Shown here one piece after another: positions 1 to 12,049 of a DNA stretch of 64,000 nt. The stretch is from Siphonodentalium dalli (Eukaryota > Mollusca > Scaphopoda > Gadilida > Siphonodentaliidae). A program made the translations under genes and the position numbers. The stretch is from assembly GCA_032622095.1 (NCBI GenBank), contig CP136064.1, positions 175,598,247-175,662,246 of the forward strand, read 5' to 3'. Position 1 is the stretch's first letter. Every line of letters begins with the position of its first letter. The notes below the pieces were generated by a model that saw nothing but the letters and a program-made list of their open reading frames with translations, was not told the origin of the DNA and made no database searches.

Positions 1-1
1 C

Positions 2-1306
2 AGTGGAAGTACAGAGCTCACACTCTACCCAGACCTTGTAGTATTATTTGGAAATGTCGACAGAGAACCGCTAAAATGCCAAAATGGTAATAAAACATTT
101 GTATGCAATGGCAAGTTCGTTGAAAACCCAAGGGACAATGACATTTTCTTATATTTCGATAACGACAATTACGGTTCTCTCAGGAATATTCCATTCCAAG
201 AAGTGTTACATTCCTCCAAAAGCATATCTTGCAAAACTCTGAGTTTGATATGTTTCCACAAGAAAATATATCTCGGTTGTCCAATGGTTGAATATGAAAA
301 AGATGAGTTTCGCTTTACCAACGGTGTATTGTCAATAAATAATGATCGCATCCCTGTCAGAGATGGTCAGTTCGAAATCGCTGAAGGAATACTCTATGTC
401 TGCGCTGATATGCTTAGAACAATTTCACCGTCTACAGATACTAATAAGGAGTTGGTGTCCATCGTGATGCTAGGCTTCTCTGTTGTGTGTCTGGCATTAA
501 CCATCGGCGTCCATGGATTGTGTGAGCAGTTAAGAAACCACCCAGGGAAATGTCTGATGGCGTTCTCTTCTAGCTTGATGGTAGCGCAAGTCCTGTTGTT
601 TTTCAACGCTGTCGACCAACCGCATATATGTACCGCGATAGCCGTTGCATTGCATTGGTTCCTACTGCTATCATTCTCTTGGGTATCGGTAATAGCTTAT
701 GACTTCAAGCGCAAGTTTGTGGGTAATAGTATTGGAGACGACACTTCGACTACTTTCCGCTGGTATTGTTTGGCATCCGTTGTCGTTCCAACGACTGTCG
801 TGGCTCTTTCCGCTACATTAGAATACTCCAAACCTGGAGGATTCCACATGGGCTATGGCAACGGAGGCAAGTGTTGGATCGGGGTTTCCATGGCAACCGT
901 ATACTTTTTCGGACTTCCGGTTTTGTCGCATCTAATATTTGATGTCTATTGCTTTATCGCTATTGTCATGGCAATAGAGAAGCAGACGCGCTATTCGGCA
1001 GCAACTCTCAACAGAAAACCGGATAGGCGACGGTTCTTTGCATATTGTCGTATTGCTCTGGTCATGGGTTTGACGTGGGTTTGCGGTTTCATTTCGGCAT
1101 TCACTGATGTTGAGGTATTGAACTATATATATATTGTCACTAACAGCATGCAGGGAACGTTTATAGCATTTTCCTTTCTCTTCAACAAAAAGACAGTGGG
1201 TGCTCTTCGCGAAAAATTCAAAATAAAAAGACATACCAAAACGACAGGATCTCAAGATAGTTCGAAATCTAAAACAGGGTCTACTGTTGTTCCAAGCAAT
1301 ATATAA
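2..1306 (+). CDS. Methuselah-like class B GPCR, 3' part (5' end outside window)
   Basis: Predicted plasma-membrane receptor of the secretin/adhesion superfamily, closest in style to invertebrate Methuselah-like receptors. The frame is open from base 2 to TAA at 1304-1306 (434 residues), so the start lies left of the window. Residues 1-150 are the end of a Cys- and Asn-rich ectodomain, ending in a stalk with 'EGILYVCADML'. Seven hydrophobic spans follow at about 151-173, 183-204, 209-234, 254-272, 295-324, 347-367 and 374-394. Family marks are a Cys at the top of TM3 (HIC), 'CW' in extracellular loop 2, 'MGLTWVCGF' in TM6 and 'SMQGTFIAFSFLFN' in TM7. The tail is short, basic and Ser/Thr-rich. 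No GPS autoproteolysis motif is visible in the part present. The frame has no lesion, unlike its paralogue at 20.9-24.75 kb, so this is the likely functional copy. The ligand and coupling cannot be read from sequence. Confidence 0.85.
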   Translation, partial: SGSTELTLYPDLVVLFGNVDREPLKCQNGNKTFVCNGKFVENPRDNDIFLYFDNDNYGSLRNIPFQEVLHSSKSISCKTLSLICFHKKIYLGCPMVEYEKDEFRFTNGVLSINNDRIPVRDGQFEIAEGILYVCADMLRTISPSTDTNKELVSIVMLGFSVVCLALTIGVHGLCEQLRNHPGKCLMAFSSSLMVAQVLLFFNAVDQPHICTAIAVALHWFLLLSFSWVSVIAYDFKRKFVGNSIGDDTSTTFRWYCLASVVVPTTVVALSATLEYSKPGGFHMGYGNGGKCWIGVSMATVYFFGLPVLSHLIFDVYCFIAIVMAIEKQTRYSAATLNRKPDRRRFFAYCRIALVMGLTWVCGFISAFTDVEVLNYIYIVTNSMQGTFIAFSFLFNKKTVGALREKFKIKRHTKTTGSQDSSKSKTGSTVVPSNI

Positions 1307-2330
1307 TGAATCTGATGGGGAAAACACTTGTTTTTCACTTACTCAGCATAGTATGTTGTTGTGTGTGATGTTTCCCCACAACAGACTACTTAGCTGTGGC
1401 TTAATCACAACAACGCTGGAGTTTCCCCCATATACCACACGCTATTAACATGGTTTGTTAATCGAAATCTTCTTCAGATGAAGATTAAAGAACACACATT
1501 TTCAGTTGATAGATCTGATGTGAGAAAACACACACAATGTATATTAATTCTGAAGTTGTTGCCATATAGAGGATAGCACTCGTGTTTTGTTTTGAAATAA
1601 TTACACCTTTCGCATAATGAACTACTACTGATAATAAGTATTACCAACGGCCAATAGTTTATCGTACATTTTTTGGACAGTCAAAAAGCCTTTCACAGAA
1701 TATGCCATCCAAACTTCTTGACACTCACAGTAAGAAGATATGGTTCTTTTTGTCGTGATTATTGTGTACTTAATTGTGTTCGTATCAGGTCATAGTCGGT
1801 GGTAAGTTCGATAAATGCATGCAAAGCTCGCGTACATTATTTGCTTTTCGAAGCCGTAATCGTAACTTTACGGATATGTCAAAACGACAAATGATAGAAA
1901 GAACAACAATTCTAGTGACGTAGTAGACTAGTACCCTATTCGTAATTCTTAGCAGTAGTAATTCGTTCTGTGAAAGATGTCCAATGTAAAGCATATTGAT
2001 TCTCAATTTATTTCCATTTTGTTTAAATATAGGAAGCCGTTCGGTCAACAAATACGTCGATTAAAAATCAATACTTGCCAAATAACAATCAATATGTCAA
2101 TTTAAATTAATCATCGTTTCAAAAATAAATGAACGATTTCAACCAAATTTGGTGTGGTGACTCGGGGTACTCTGACCGGATGTTATAACGGCGTTAGATG
2201 TTCAAAATGTTGATTTAAAAACAACTTATTTTATTTTTTGTAATCTGTTTTGTTAAATTGAGGAGAATACGGAAGGTTTGAGGCGCCAAGTAAAATTAAT
2301 TACTAACTTGCTACCAAGGCTGGTCACAGG
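1307..2330. other. GPCR 3' flank, duplicated block
   Basis: No gene seen. The block matches the DNA downstream of the broken GPCR locus (24754-25339, then 27114-28027, then about 28441-28450), with small differences. It represents the empty site for the 1.77 kb element at 25340-27113 and for MITEs at 27458 and 28028. Shared phrases include 'ggtggtaagttcgataaatg' (1799 and 25260). A more diverged third copy of part of it lies at about 51296-51500. Confidence 0.75.
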
Positions 2331-2400
2331 GACGCGGCGACAGGGGGTTGAGGTGCACGTATACTCCTATTATTTGGGACACTGTCGGGTCTGTGGCGTA

Positions 2401-2563
2401 CTTATATTGCATGGGACACATTCGGGTCTATTTTATAAAGTCATGTGTATGTTCCAAGACAGGTCACATGGACCTGTCAGATGGGGTTGATGTGGGTCAT
2501 GGTACTTATATTGTATGCATGGGACATTGTCGGGTCTATTTGAACAGTTCATGTGTATGTTCC
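2401..2563. repeat. Two imperfect direct repeats
   Basis: Two copies of about 55 bp start at 2401 and 2505 ('cttatattg.atg..gggaca' followed by 'catgtgtatgttcc'). Short frames here are repeat shadows; no gene is supported. Confidence 0.55.
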
Positions 2564-2707
2564 CATGGCTGGTCTCTTAACTACACGCCTCTTGAACCAT
2601 GCAGACCGATTTTTCCAAATGTCATTGTAATTCAATTGAGTATTTGTCACTAAAAACAAGCATTCTGATTGGCCAAGAGTGACTAACTTTAGTTTTCGAT
2701 TCACCGA

Positions 2708-2874
2708 CATCGGCCGCTTCAGCGTGCATCAAATCTGAATGTAGCACGTTAAAATTTCATCGGCGCAGAACGGAGTAGCGAAACGAGCACACCCGTGCGT
2801 TGTCTATAGATACCGTTCATCGGCCGCTTCAGCGTGCATCAAATCTGAATTAAGCACGGTAAAATTTTATTACA
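2708..2874. repeat. 110 bp spaced direct repeat
   Basis: A stretch of about 56 bp beginning 'catcggccgcttcagcgtgc' at 2708 recurs at 2818 with few changes, so this is a tandem duplication of about 110 bp. No coding signal. Confidence 0.7.
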
Positions 2875-2890
2875 ATGAAGATAACGTACC

Positions 2891-2914
2891 CTGTTTCGTT
2901 GTACAACGAAACAG
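2891..2914. repeat. Perfect 24 bp palindrome
   Basis: 'CTGTTTCGTTGT' is followed directly by its exact reverse complement, with no loop. It lies just after the 110 bp direct repeat. Confidence 0.8.
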
Positions 2915-3590
2915 TGGTATGTTTATCTCCTAATTATCACCCCTCCCCTCGGGTTGAAATCTTCCAACAGATACAGCAAATTTTAATTGCTGGACATTTC
3001 TGGACGCTCTACATATCACATCTTTCATCCGATTAATCTGATTTATTGTTTAAAAACATGACCGCCATTGGCTATCTTGGATTTCTACATTTGATTTCAT
3101 TGAAACTGCAGCCGTCATTTATGAGATCGAGATGAGATGAAATGGCGGGGGAGGGGTGCAGAAAATTTCCAGATTTTGTTTTTAAAAACATGGCTTGCAG
3201 CAACCGTCTCCGATTTCGTATTTCAATCCATCTGCAACGCCTATATCTATCAGCTGAGTGCATGATTCGTAAATAGCACATGCATTATCTTGATCACCTC
3301 TTGACTTACTCGAATTTGAACTATTTTCGATGAAAAAAATGGCCGCCGACAGCTTTCTTGGCTTGATTTTTGCTGTAAATTATTCATTTGGCGTTCTCTA
3401 TATATGCAGCGTCTTTCATTTGTTTGATCCCAAATAGCATATGCATGTTTGTGTACCTTGTGCAACCAGAGAGGAAGTAAAGACACCTTCAGAAAAAACA
3501 TACAGTTCCATTTTAAATGTGTCTTTTCGTGTTGACAAAATATGTTCAACCACCCTTATCATCCATGTGTATCTCACGGCCAACACTAAA
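2915..3590. other. No recognisable gene
   Basis: AT-rich DNA with two phrases of the kind 'aaaaacatg.c.gcca...ggc' (about 3052 and 3335) typical of dispersed repeats. The short frames on either strand show no domain. Confidence 0.5.
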
Positions 3591-3786
3591 CAAGAAAACC
3601 ATAGTCAGAAATGGTAACGCCACCAAGATCGTATTATTAGTCATAAATATAAATCATAATATAAAATATATTGGTTACATGAATGGACCGCATCAGAATT
3701 CCGTTAAGACAAGTAATTCTTCAAATTATTACAATGAACTACTGCTTATAAATTACTGCAGGTTTCTCATTCGCCACACCAGAATG
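3591..3786 (+). repeat. Dispersed repeat family, copy a
   Basis: First of three direct copies of a sequence beginning 'caagaaaacca..gtcagaaa' and containing 'cagaattccgttaa' and 'tcaaattattacaa'. The other copies are at 4891-5100 and 6188-6464. No coding potential or RNA polymerase III box was recognised. Confidence 0.65.
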
Positions 3787-4079
3787 CTTCTAAATGCGGA
3801 TCAAATTTAAAGCTAAGAGTGCATGGCACATGCAGCCATTGTTCATAGACATTTTACAGATAGCGAGAATGATGCATGCTGGGAACGAAAGTATCCACAG
3901 CAAAGCCATGTGCTTACGGAGGCATGCGTTTATTATAGGGGATTTATGGTGGGCCTATAAAACTAATTATAACTTTGTTATCTGTCATAGTTTATGCGTG
4001 AAATTTTAAACATATATACCATGGACATATACCCCTTCCAGAATGTTGAAAAACATTTTCAGTTGCTCATCGTATTTTT

Positions 4080-4830
4080 ATAGACGAAATAGTCCGAAAT
4101 TTCAGAAAATTGCGCTAACTGCTCAATGTTTTAATGTGTTACAAAATGTCTGATAAAAATAGTTCTATCGGGAATATTCACACCATTTTTTTTTCAGAGA
4201 ACATAGAGTAAACATAGTCCTATCGGGATATCGTAAAGGAGATTAATTAAAACCCTCAGACTGCCGAAACTGACGACATTAAATTCGCTTTTTCGTGTCC
4301 CACGGAAATGAAACGTGTCTGTCCATTGATCACGTTATTTATTTGACATAGTATTTTTTTTTCTGTTGTATTTGAACACTTGTTGCACGTGCAGGCTGCA
4401 CGATCATAATAACTTCAACCGATAAGCGCCGACTGATACCCGCGCAACAGTTTGTCTCAAATAAATTGTTATCAAAACGCAGGTTTATGGCCGCGGACAT
4501 AAGCCGATTAAGTGTAATGTAATTTATCCATGAACTTGACTGAAAAATTGTGATTCTATCACCATTAGCCACGAAAATGGGACCTCTAAACAGGCAAGTT
4601 TGATTTTCGGGGGACACAAACAAGCGAATTTATTGTCGGCGGTTTCGGCAGTCTGAGGGTTAATTAATCCCGAATTAAACGGAACTACTTTACGATAGTC
4701 CGATAGGACTATGTTTACTCTATGCATGTTCTCTGAAAAAATTGTGTGAATATTCCAGATAGAACTCTTTTTATCAGACGTTGTGTAACACCTTAAAACA
4801 TTGAGCGGTTATAGCGCAAACCGAAATGTG
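4080..4830. repeat. Long imperfect palindrome (foldback)
   Basis: The left arm (about 4080-4325) reads in reverse complement in the right arm (about 4605-4830). Matching phrases are 'agagtaaacatagtcctatc' on the left against 'gataggactatgtttactct' on the right, 'ccctcagactgccgaaac' against 'gtttcggcagtctgaggg', and 'ttgcgctaactgctcaatg' against 'cattgagcggttatagcgca'. The spacer holds no convincing gene. It looks like a foldback-type insertion. Confidence 0.75.
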
Positions 4831-4890
4831 TTGTCTTGCAATATCCCACCGCTTTAGCTAAATTTACCTTCCTACAATATCCATAAAGAG

Positions 4891-5100
4891 GATCATATAT
4901 TATATACCCACGGTTTTAATTATAGAATATAAAATATATTAATTCGCGAATGACCAACTCAGAATTCCGTTAAAATAACAATAACAACCAGCACCTATAA
5001 CGAACCGTTTTACTGGACTTGGCCTACTGGTCGCGTAGTTCCGACTTTTAAATAAACGGAATTTCCAACTCTATAAATAAATAAAAGCCCCACAATGCAT
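4891..5100 (+). repeat. Dispersed repeat family, copy b
   Basis: Same family as 3591 and 6188: 'gatcatatattatata' near the start, then 'cagaattccgttaaaa', then 'tataaataaataaaagccc' at the end. The 5' part seen in copies a and c is missing. Confidence 0.6.
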
Positions 5101-5424
5101 TCGCCCTGTGGACGAGGTTTGCCGAATGTACAATCACCCAGTGAATTATCGATCGACCATGCGATATCAAAAAAAAACAAAAGCTAGAAACACCACACTA
5201 CGGTGGCGTAATAACCCAACACAAATTGAACATTATAATTATATTCTAATTAACATGGTACTAAAGTTCCGGTGTTGCCAGGGGGTGATTGTTTCCGGGC
5301 ACGTATGCCGGGGTGTGTGGGTGGTCGATGGGACCAACAAACATTTTTTTCCGCAACTCAAATTTGTTTTCCTGCAAAGTCTTTTTGACTGTTTTTGCAA
5401 TGAGTTTGGCTTAAAACACATTAG
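5101..5424. other. No recognisable gene
   Basis: A frame of about 110 residues crosses this stretch but has no recognisable domain and runs into satellite-derived DNA, so it is not called as a gene. Confidence 0.4.
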
Positions 5425-5610
5425 CACGTCAATATTAACATAAATGCAAAATTTCATGATGATGAGACCAACAGTATAGCCTGTAGCCCATGCTAATGGA
5501 TTGAATTTTGAAATCCATGATGGCCACTGGCAGCCATGTTTTTTTGGCCGAATGACCCAAAAATGACTCGTTCCTATTTACATGTCAATGTTAACATCCA
5601 TGACAAATAG
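5425..5610 (+). repeat. Solitary satellite monomer (Helentron/pearl core type)
   Basis: A single diverged monomer of the about 164 bp unit that forms arrays at 55.8-62.9 kb. It has 'cctgtagcccatgctaatgg', 'ttgaattttgaaatcca', 'ggccgaatgaccc' and 'aaatgactcgttcc' in the same order. Confidence 0.75.
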
Positions 5611-6187
5611 TATGCACAGAAATTCGTATACAGCTGTTTACAGTGAATCCCCCCCCCCGCAAATCTCTGTTTTAGTGTTAAGGGGGGGGTGGGTGTCCAA
5701 AAATGGTCAGGAAAAAACCGAAAACGGAAAAAGATTTGGACCCGTTTTCCGAGGATGATCTATTTATGTTTACCTTATAATGATGATAAAATCTGTCTAT
5801 AAATGAGAAAAATTAGAACTCAAACATGCAGGGCCTGATAGAGGGTCACCAGAGACGTTGCTATGAGTACGGGGCATTGAGGAGGTGGTGTCTACCCACT
5901 CCAAATTTGTTTGAAATTTGTAACTGTTGAAAAGTTCTGACATTCCTAACTTCTGACAAACGGATTTCATATCACTCGATTTGGCATGACGTGATAATTT
6001 ACACAGAGTCGCTTAATCAAGTAGATTTCCAGCGTTCCTAGTACTGACCACGTTCTCCGCTACTCAATTACTCGTGTAGAGAAGTGATAGTACGGACCCC
6101 GGGACTGAGGGAGAATGGAACACGTATCTTTGATACATTGGTTTTATTTCTACTGTTTCAATATAGTTATTATTCAACATTATACAA
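5611..6187. other. No recognisable gene; C-run and G-run
   Basis: Contains a C-run (about 5651-5659) facing a G-run (about 5682-5690), able to pair as a short hairpin. Otherwise nothing recognised. Confidence 0.5.
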
Positions 6188-6464
6188 CAAGAAAACCAAT
6201 GTCAGAAATGGTAATGCGCACAAGATCATATATTATATATATACCCATGATTGTAATTATATTTCACGAATGACCAACTCATAATTCCGTTAAAACAACT
6301 AATCCTTCAAATTATTACAACAACTATATACGGCTTTTCACTGAAGGTTTCATATGCATCTCACCAGAATTCCCAACTGCACTTTTTTACCGAACTCGGC
6401 CTCCGGGTCGCAGTTCGACTTTTAATCCGTCCAAACAATTACCATTTCTATAAATAAAATGCCC
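6188..6464 (+). repeat. Dispersed repeat family, copy c
   Basis: The longest copy of the family at 3591 and 4891. It runs from 'caagaaaaccaatgtcagaa' through 'aattccgttaaaacaac' to 'tataaataaaatgccc'. Confidence 0.65.
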
Positions 6465-8320
6465 ATGGCCCATGTATACCAAGAATCAGCGAAACATTAT
6501 ACACGCGGAGCGCGAAATTATCGTATTTTTTCATGGTTGACACGAGTATATGTTAACCCTTTAAGGAAAATCAATGTTCTCCTACATATATATAGGCCGC
6601 AAAGGCCGTCGTGAATATTTACTTCTAAAGGTTGACAATTCCTCGTGTATTATACATCCCGATACAAGATGATAACTGTGTTATTATATGAATGAACCAC
6701 ACCTATAACACACTTAACCAAGAGGCTTATTGTGTTATTGATCATGGTGATATACTAATTTTGAAAGTTGGAAAACATATTATATTTTTAATCATGACGT
6801 TATCCTGTTCCATTTTCAAATAGAAGAGAATTAATATCGTCAAATGATTGTATTTATGTGCATGGTAGGCATGATCAGTATAGCATTTAGGGAGGTTAGA
6901 TGCTGTTAGATATATACCAATAAAATGACTATTTTGTCTATCATCTTATCTGTTTCAATTGTCCTTTCAATACTTGTGTCTCTGTTTGACCCAAAATTCC
7001 CAGGTGCCAACACGGTTGCCAATTGCATTATTTTTATAGCCACTTTGTACTTTCTGTTGCCACTTTTTCCCGACCAATGTATTATACAACGCAAAACGTA
7101 TACCATAAAACAGATAACGCAGTTAATATATATCTTAGTCATACCTGTACCTTATTCACAGTATGTGAATATCCTATTTCGATATTACATGCGACCATAA
7201 ATTTTATCCCAGGTGCTCAAATGCTGTTTATCGCCAAATTGGCCGACAAAAGTCGCCTAAATCTTGTAATCCACCTAGATAAGTACAGTGAAATATATTA
7301 ATAAACGGGCTATCTCTCTTTGATCAGATATACACATATGTTATGGATATACATGGATAGTTACACTAGACAGATATTATTATAGATCATTATACAGAGA
7401 TAAAGGAAATTTTCAATCCTCTTATTTTACATGGGTTATTAAATATAACAATCACAAGTGTCTTTAATATATGGATAAAAGACAAATTTCCAATCATGTG
7501 TGTTGGTTTGAGTCAGGCGTGTCCATCAATAAGATTTATTGTCAAATGTAAATACAATTTCAATATTTTGAGACATTCCTGACATATATTGTACAGTGGT
7601 TCTATGTTCATAAAACGGCACTCTAGCAAAGAAATCACCACCTTGATAAGCATATGTACAGAGTTAACGAAATTGTGATTGTTTCCCACCATGTGAGACA
7701 ACAGTTGTCAGAACGATATAATTAAAATCATTGGAAATGTTGATTTGAAGAAACTTATAATGCAGTAATTATGTGTAAGCTTCTTCCAATGAACAGTTCC
7801 ATCCAATGACTTTAATTTAATTATCATTGTAACAACTGGTCTGAATGTGAGAAACACACGCGACTGTAATTACAGGTACGAATGATATTCTCTTCACATA
7901 TGGACTTGAAAATATAGCGAAATTAAACCAGTCGATTATGTTGAAATTCACCAGAAGACTCCGGACGCGCGTCTTCGGTTATCAGACGTATAGATAATTT
8001 GCTGCAGAACTTCTGAGACTTTAGAACTCAGAGAAACGTGCCTCATTCTAAATATTGGTTATGGATAATCTCTGTGAGTATATCTTTGCTCAAACATACG
8101 AGTTTACGAATGCTGCAAAAAAAAAAATGGGCGTGCCTTTTTGCCAATTAACAATCAGAATGCATTGCTCAGTGCATGATCGTCATCAAGTAGCTTCATT
8201 TTCAAAAATAATTTGAAATTGTTGTTTAATTATTGGAAAAGTGACGTGGTTGTTTTTAATTTAATGTTTAAATTTATATTCTACGCAACAAGCCCATGCA
8301 TGTGAACGGGCCACGCCCTT
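6465..8320. other. Gene-less AT-rich DNA
   Basis: No domain-bearing frame was seen on either strand. The frames of up to 92 residues at 6.9-7.3 kb are hydrophobic only because the DNA is AT-rich, and three overlap on both strands. Confidence 0.5.
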
Positions 8321-8328
8321 ATAAATAC

Positions 8329-10425
8329 ACGCTCTGGTAAAAGCTCGGTAAGCCATGGTTTACCAGACTCTATTCTGGTGGAATGTGATAAAGTCAGGTT
8401 TACAATAAAACACTCTGGTAAAAGTCCGGTAAACCGTGGTTTACCAGGGGCCTATACTATAGAATTACAATTGCCGTGTTTCTCCACGTAGACAGCGTTA
8501 GTCGGTAATTTCCCAGTCTTGTAAAGCTAGACTTGTGTTCTATAGTACTCGAGCAATTGTGTTCTTGTAAATTCCTTGCATTGGATATTGGAATTTAACA
8601 ATAGGCGATTACCCTTTTTCACACCATACATCGTTGTGAACTGACTTATATAATGTTCTGGGAGAGCCATTCTGTAACTGGGTTTCATTTCAGCAGCAAG
8701 CTGCTCGGTTTGTGTGATGTTTGGAGTGTCCCAACGCTGCATCTTTTTGTTATTCTATAGTACTCGAATTGTCTAACTTGGGGGAAAACAAGAACTCGCT
8801 TGACGGGCTGATAAATTACCAACTTAGGGAGTTCCATAGTACAGACATAACACAAATCGGGTAGAACACGGTGTTAACATTACAAGTATACCAGGCTGAA
8901 TTAGTGGTTGTCACCGCAATGAAACGCGTGCGAATGTCGATATGTCGGATTATCGCTTTGTGTATTGCGCATGCACTCATGCATTAACCCTTTCTCGACG
9001 TGCGAAGTTTCAGCGGGTCAATAAAATCGTAGTCATATTGAGATGATGGGTTCAAATTACGCATGGGCGTAGATATATATATTTTGAGATGGGGTTCATA
9101 AACATAGACAAATTGGCTTTGATAAATAAGGGTTTGCACATAAATTATGTTGTGACGGGGGCGATTCTCATCAAAATACTCAACAATTGGGAATGTCACG
9201 CAGGGACGTTCAATGGGTGTTGGTGCATCACAATAATCTTCGTCCCAAAGTTAGTGATGATTGATTTATGGGGTAAATGGCAATTAGTTCAGAAATTTCG
9301 ATCGGTTGGAATTGTTGGTTTGGGGATTTCTAACAGTTGGAAATCTTGAGTAACCATTGAAGAATTTCAACCGAATGGGGTGCAAATATAGTTTTCTGGT
9401 TCAGGGAGGAGGTGTACTCGGGCAGCGAAGACCTTATACGTGAATGTTAACGCGATTCCATGGTAGAAAATGGCACTGAATTTAAAAATTAAGACTGGAG
9501 AATAGGTTATAATCATTACAATGACTAAATTTTCCAGCTAATGTAACTGCAAATTATAATTTATACTACTAGTATGATGTTGTCCTACATTCAGTGTAAT
9601 TTTGGTTGTTAAATCTAAGTTTCTACTTAAACAAAAAGTTACACCGACCCTTTGGAAAATATACTTGAAATATATATTTTCACCCTTTTAACTTGGAAAT
9701 ATTTTTATCAGTCTATTATTTCCGGCAATTCAGTTTGTTTTCAATTACATTGTACATGTATCGAAATCGTACGTATACGACAACCAGTTAAAATTTCCCT
9801 GCTCAATCTGACACTATAATCACCATGTGTAGGTTTTTCTGTCGATGGGGTTTATTTGTGATCACTCTATCCGTCTCTATCCCTTTGTGTTCGTACATAC
9901 ATCGTTAAATATATTTGACCATGAACCATGTAAATACAAGGAAAGTCATGAAAAGCTATATATTGTCTTCTATGATGTTGGTCAATAAAACATATATCTC
10001 TTATACAGATTGTTTTCGCTTACGATATTTTGTACTCGTGTTCAGCGTAAAATGTTGTAATCGTTTGTGTATTTTCGCGATGCTTGTGCCATTGGGATTA
10101 TGGTGCACGCAAGTAGTTTTCGTGTTCCCCATTGCCTATCATAACATTGACTTTATACATCCACTAAACCACTCGCCAAATGACTCAAATATATATAGGC
10201 ATTACTATATCCATGTATGTATAATATTAGAGTAAGTTCCCTTTACCCATTAACAAGCGTTCGCCCCCACGCGTAGAAAACGAAGATCCATAGTACTGTA
10301 TTTTGTCTGTTCTTGTAAATGACGGAGAGTCGCACACACTTGTAAATTATCGTATCCATAGTATTCGACAGTTTGTCCACGTGGAGAAACACGGTAATTG
10401 TAATTCTATAGTATAGGCCCCAGGC
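8329..10425. repeat. Inverted repeat ends with 'tggtaaa' motifs
   Basis: 'cctatactatagaattacaa' plus 'ccgtgtttctccacgt' (8451-8494) recurs inverted at about 10375-10425. Next to each end are 'actctggtaaaa' and 'aaagtcaggttta' units, the same units as the array at 10430-10990. This suggests a terminal-inverted-repeat element with an interior of about 1.9 kb. No transposase frame was recognised inside, and a 106-residue frame at 9915-10235 has no known domain. Confidence 0.55.
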
Positions 10426-10429
10426 TCTA

Positions 10430-10990
10430 CACTGGTAAAGTCAGGTTTAAAATAATATACTCTGGTAAAAGGCATGTAAACAAACATGTAAAAATGACAC
10501 ACCCTTGTAAATTCCAAGTAAATGCATGGTAAAGTCAGGTTTAAAATGATCTATATACTCTGGTAAAAGCCATGCAAAATGGACATCATACCCGTGTAAA
10601 TTCCAAGTATATCATGGTATAGTTAGGTTAACAATGATATACTCTGGTAAAAGCCATGTAAAATGTAAAAGCCGTGTAAAATGGACACACCATTGTAAAT
10701 TCCAAGTAAATCATGGTCAAGTCAGGTTTACAATGATATTTTCTGGTAAAAGCCATGTAAAATGGACATACCATTGTAAATTCCAAGTAAATTATGGTAA
10801 AGTCAGGTTAACAATGATAAACTCTGCATGGTAATATATAGCCATATACACCCATGTAAATAAGACATACCCTTGTAAATTCCATGCAAGTAAAGGCATT
10901 GTGTACCCCACTTTACTCTCGTAAAATGCAAGTGAAACAGGAAATTCATGCGGGTAAAACCCATGTAAATCATGTAAATCACAGAACATA
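10430..10990. repeat. Tandem repeat, units about 78-100 bp
   Basis: Repeating block of 'actctggtaaaagccatgta', 'aaatggaca.acc.ttgtaa', 'attccaagtaaat.atggta' and 'aagtcaggtt'. At least five imperfect units are visible; successive starts near 10529, 10615, 10715 and 10793 differ by 78-100 bp. Reading frames inside are shadows of the repeat. Confidence 0.75.
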
Positions 10991-11460
10991 CTGTAGTAAA
11001 TCACTTCTTCTGGAAAAACGATTTTTAAAAACGTTCCTTAAATGTTTGTATTATTTTTTCATTTCTCATTTTTCATTTCATTTACATCCCGTTATTTAAT
11101 CAATATAAATTTCTTGGGTTGGTTCCAGTCAGAAACAGATTTTGTGAATAACTGAGTTCTACATTCGTTCTCAAGTATTACTATTATGTGGCAGCTAATA
11201 ACACATATACTTTGATTTCGAATGAAGTGAGGTAACGTCATACAATAATATACAGGTGAAACAAAGGGAATAATAGTATGAATCTTATTCCCATTTCTAG
11301 AATAAAGTCTGGCATGTTGTCCTTGTAGCAGTTCTGACTTATACTACCGATCCCACACAACTATTTTAATCAGGAGCAAGAATTTAGGTGGGTTGGGTTT
11401 TTGTCCAAAACGGAAACAACGCTGCTTGATGGACTCCAACCAATCTCAATGTATGTAATT

Positions 11461-11700
11461 GAAATATAGCAGGATTTATCAGAGTATAATGCAAGTGGGG
11501 TACATCATGCATGCATTCACTTAGAATTTACAAGGGTATGTCATTTCTACATTTACTTTACTTGGGTTTTACCAGAGTATATCATTGTCTATCTGACTTT
11601 ACCATATTTTTTCCAGAGTAGAACCATGGTGTACCTGGCTTTACCAGAGTGTTTTAGACGGATATGTGCGATAGCTATATATGGTAACCTATATATGGGA
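11461..11700. repeat. Inverted copy of the 'tggtaaa' repeat
   Basis: The reverse complement of the 10430-10990 units ('accagagtatatcattg', 'ctgactttacca'). It ends with 'gagtgttttagacggatatg', which recurs inverted at about 12537-12561. Confidence 0.6.
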
Positions 11701-12049
11701 ATAGGTGTTGAACAAGTTTAATTTACGGGTGCTTTGTGATTTTCAGAGATTTTTAGTGCTTTTCAGTAAGCTTACATGCATGATTGTCATTTCATCCGCA
11801 TGGCTATTAAAAATATTTCACACCATTTGTCTTCCCATATCCTGCTATATTCACCGTTTTTCATTTAACTTTTGGGGGTGGGTCCCTAATTTCCACTGGA
11901 AATCAAATTGCCTTGGAGGTCTCAGGGATCGGACAGGAAAAAACTTGCGTTCTCGATGTGGTGAGTCCCAAATATTATAAAAACGAAAAATTTCAATCTT
12001 ATATATCCCCTCTGATGGCAACCATATTTCGTAAACCATTGTAAAACAC

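Noticed and set aside
6906-7301. Hydrophobic frames of 78-92 residues on both strands, possible small membrane protein
   Set aside because: Three overlapping frames in AT-rich DNA on both strands, no conserved motif, no start context or splice evidence.
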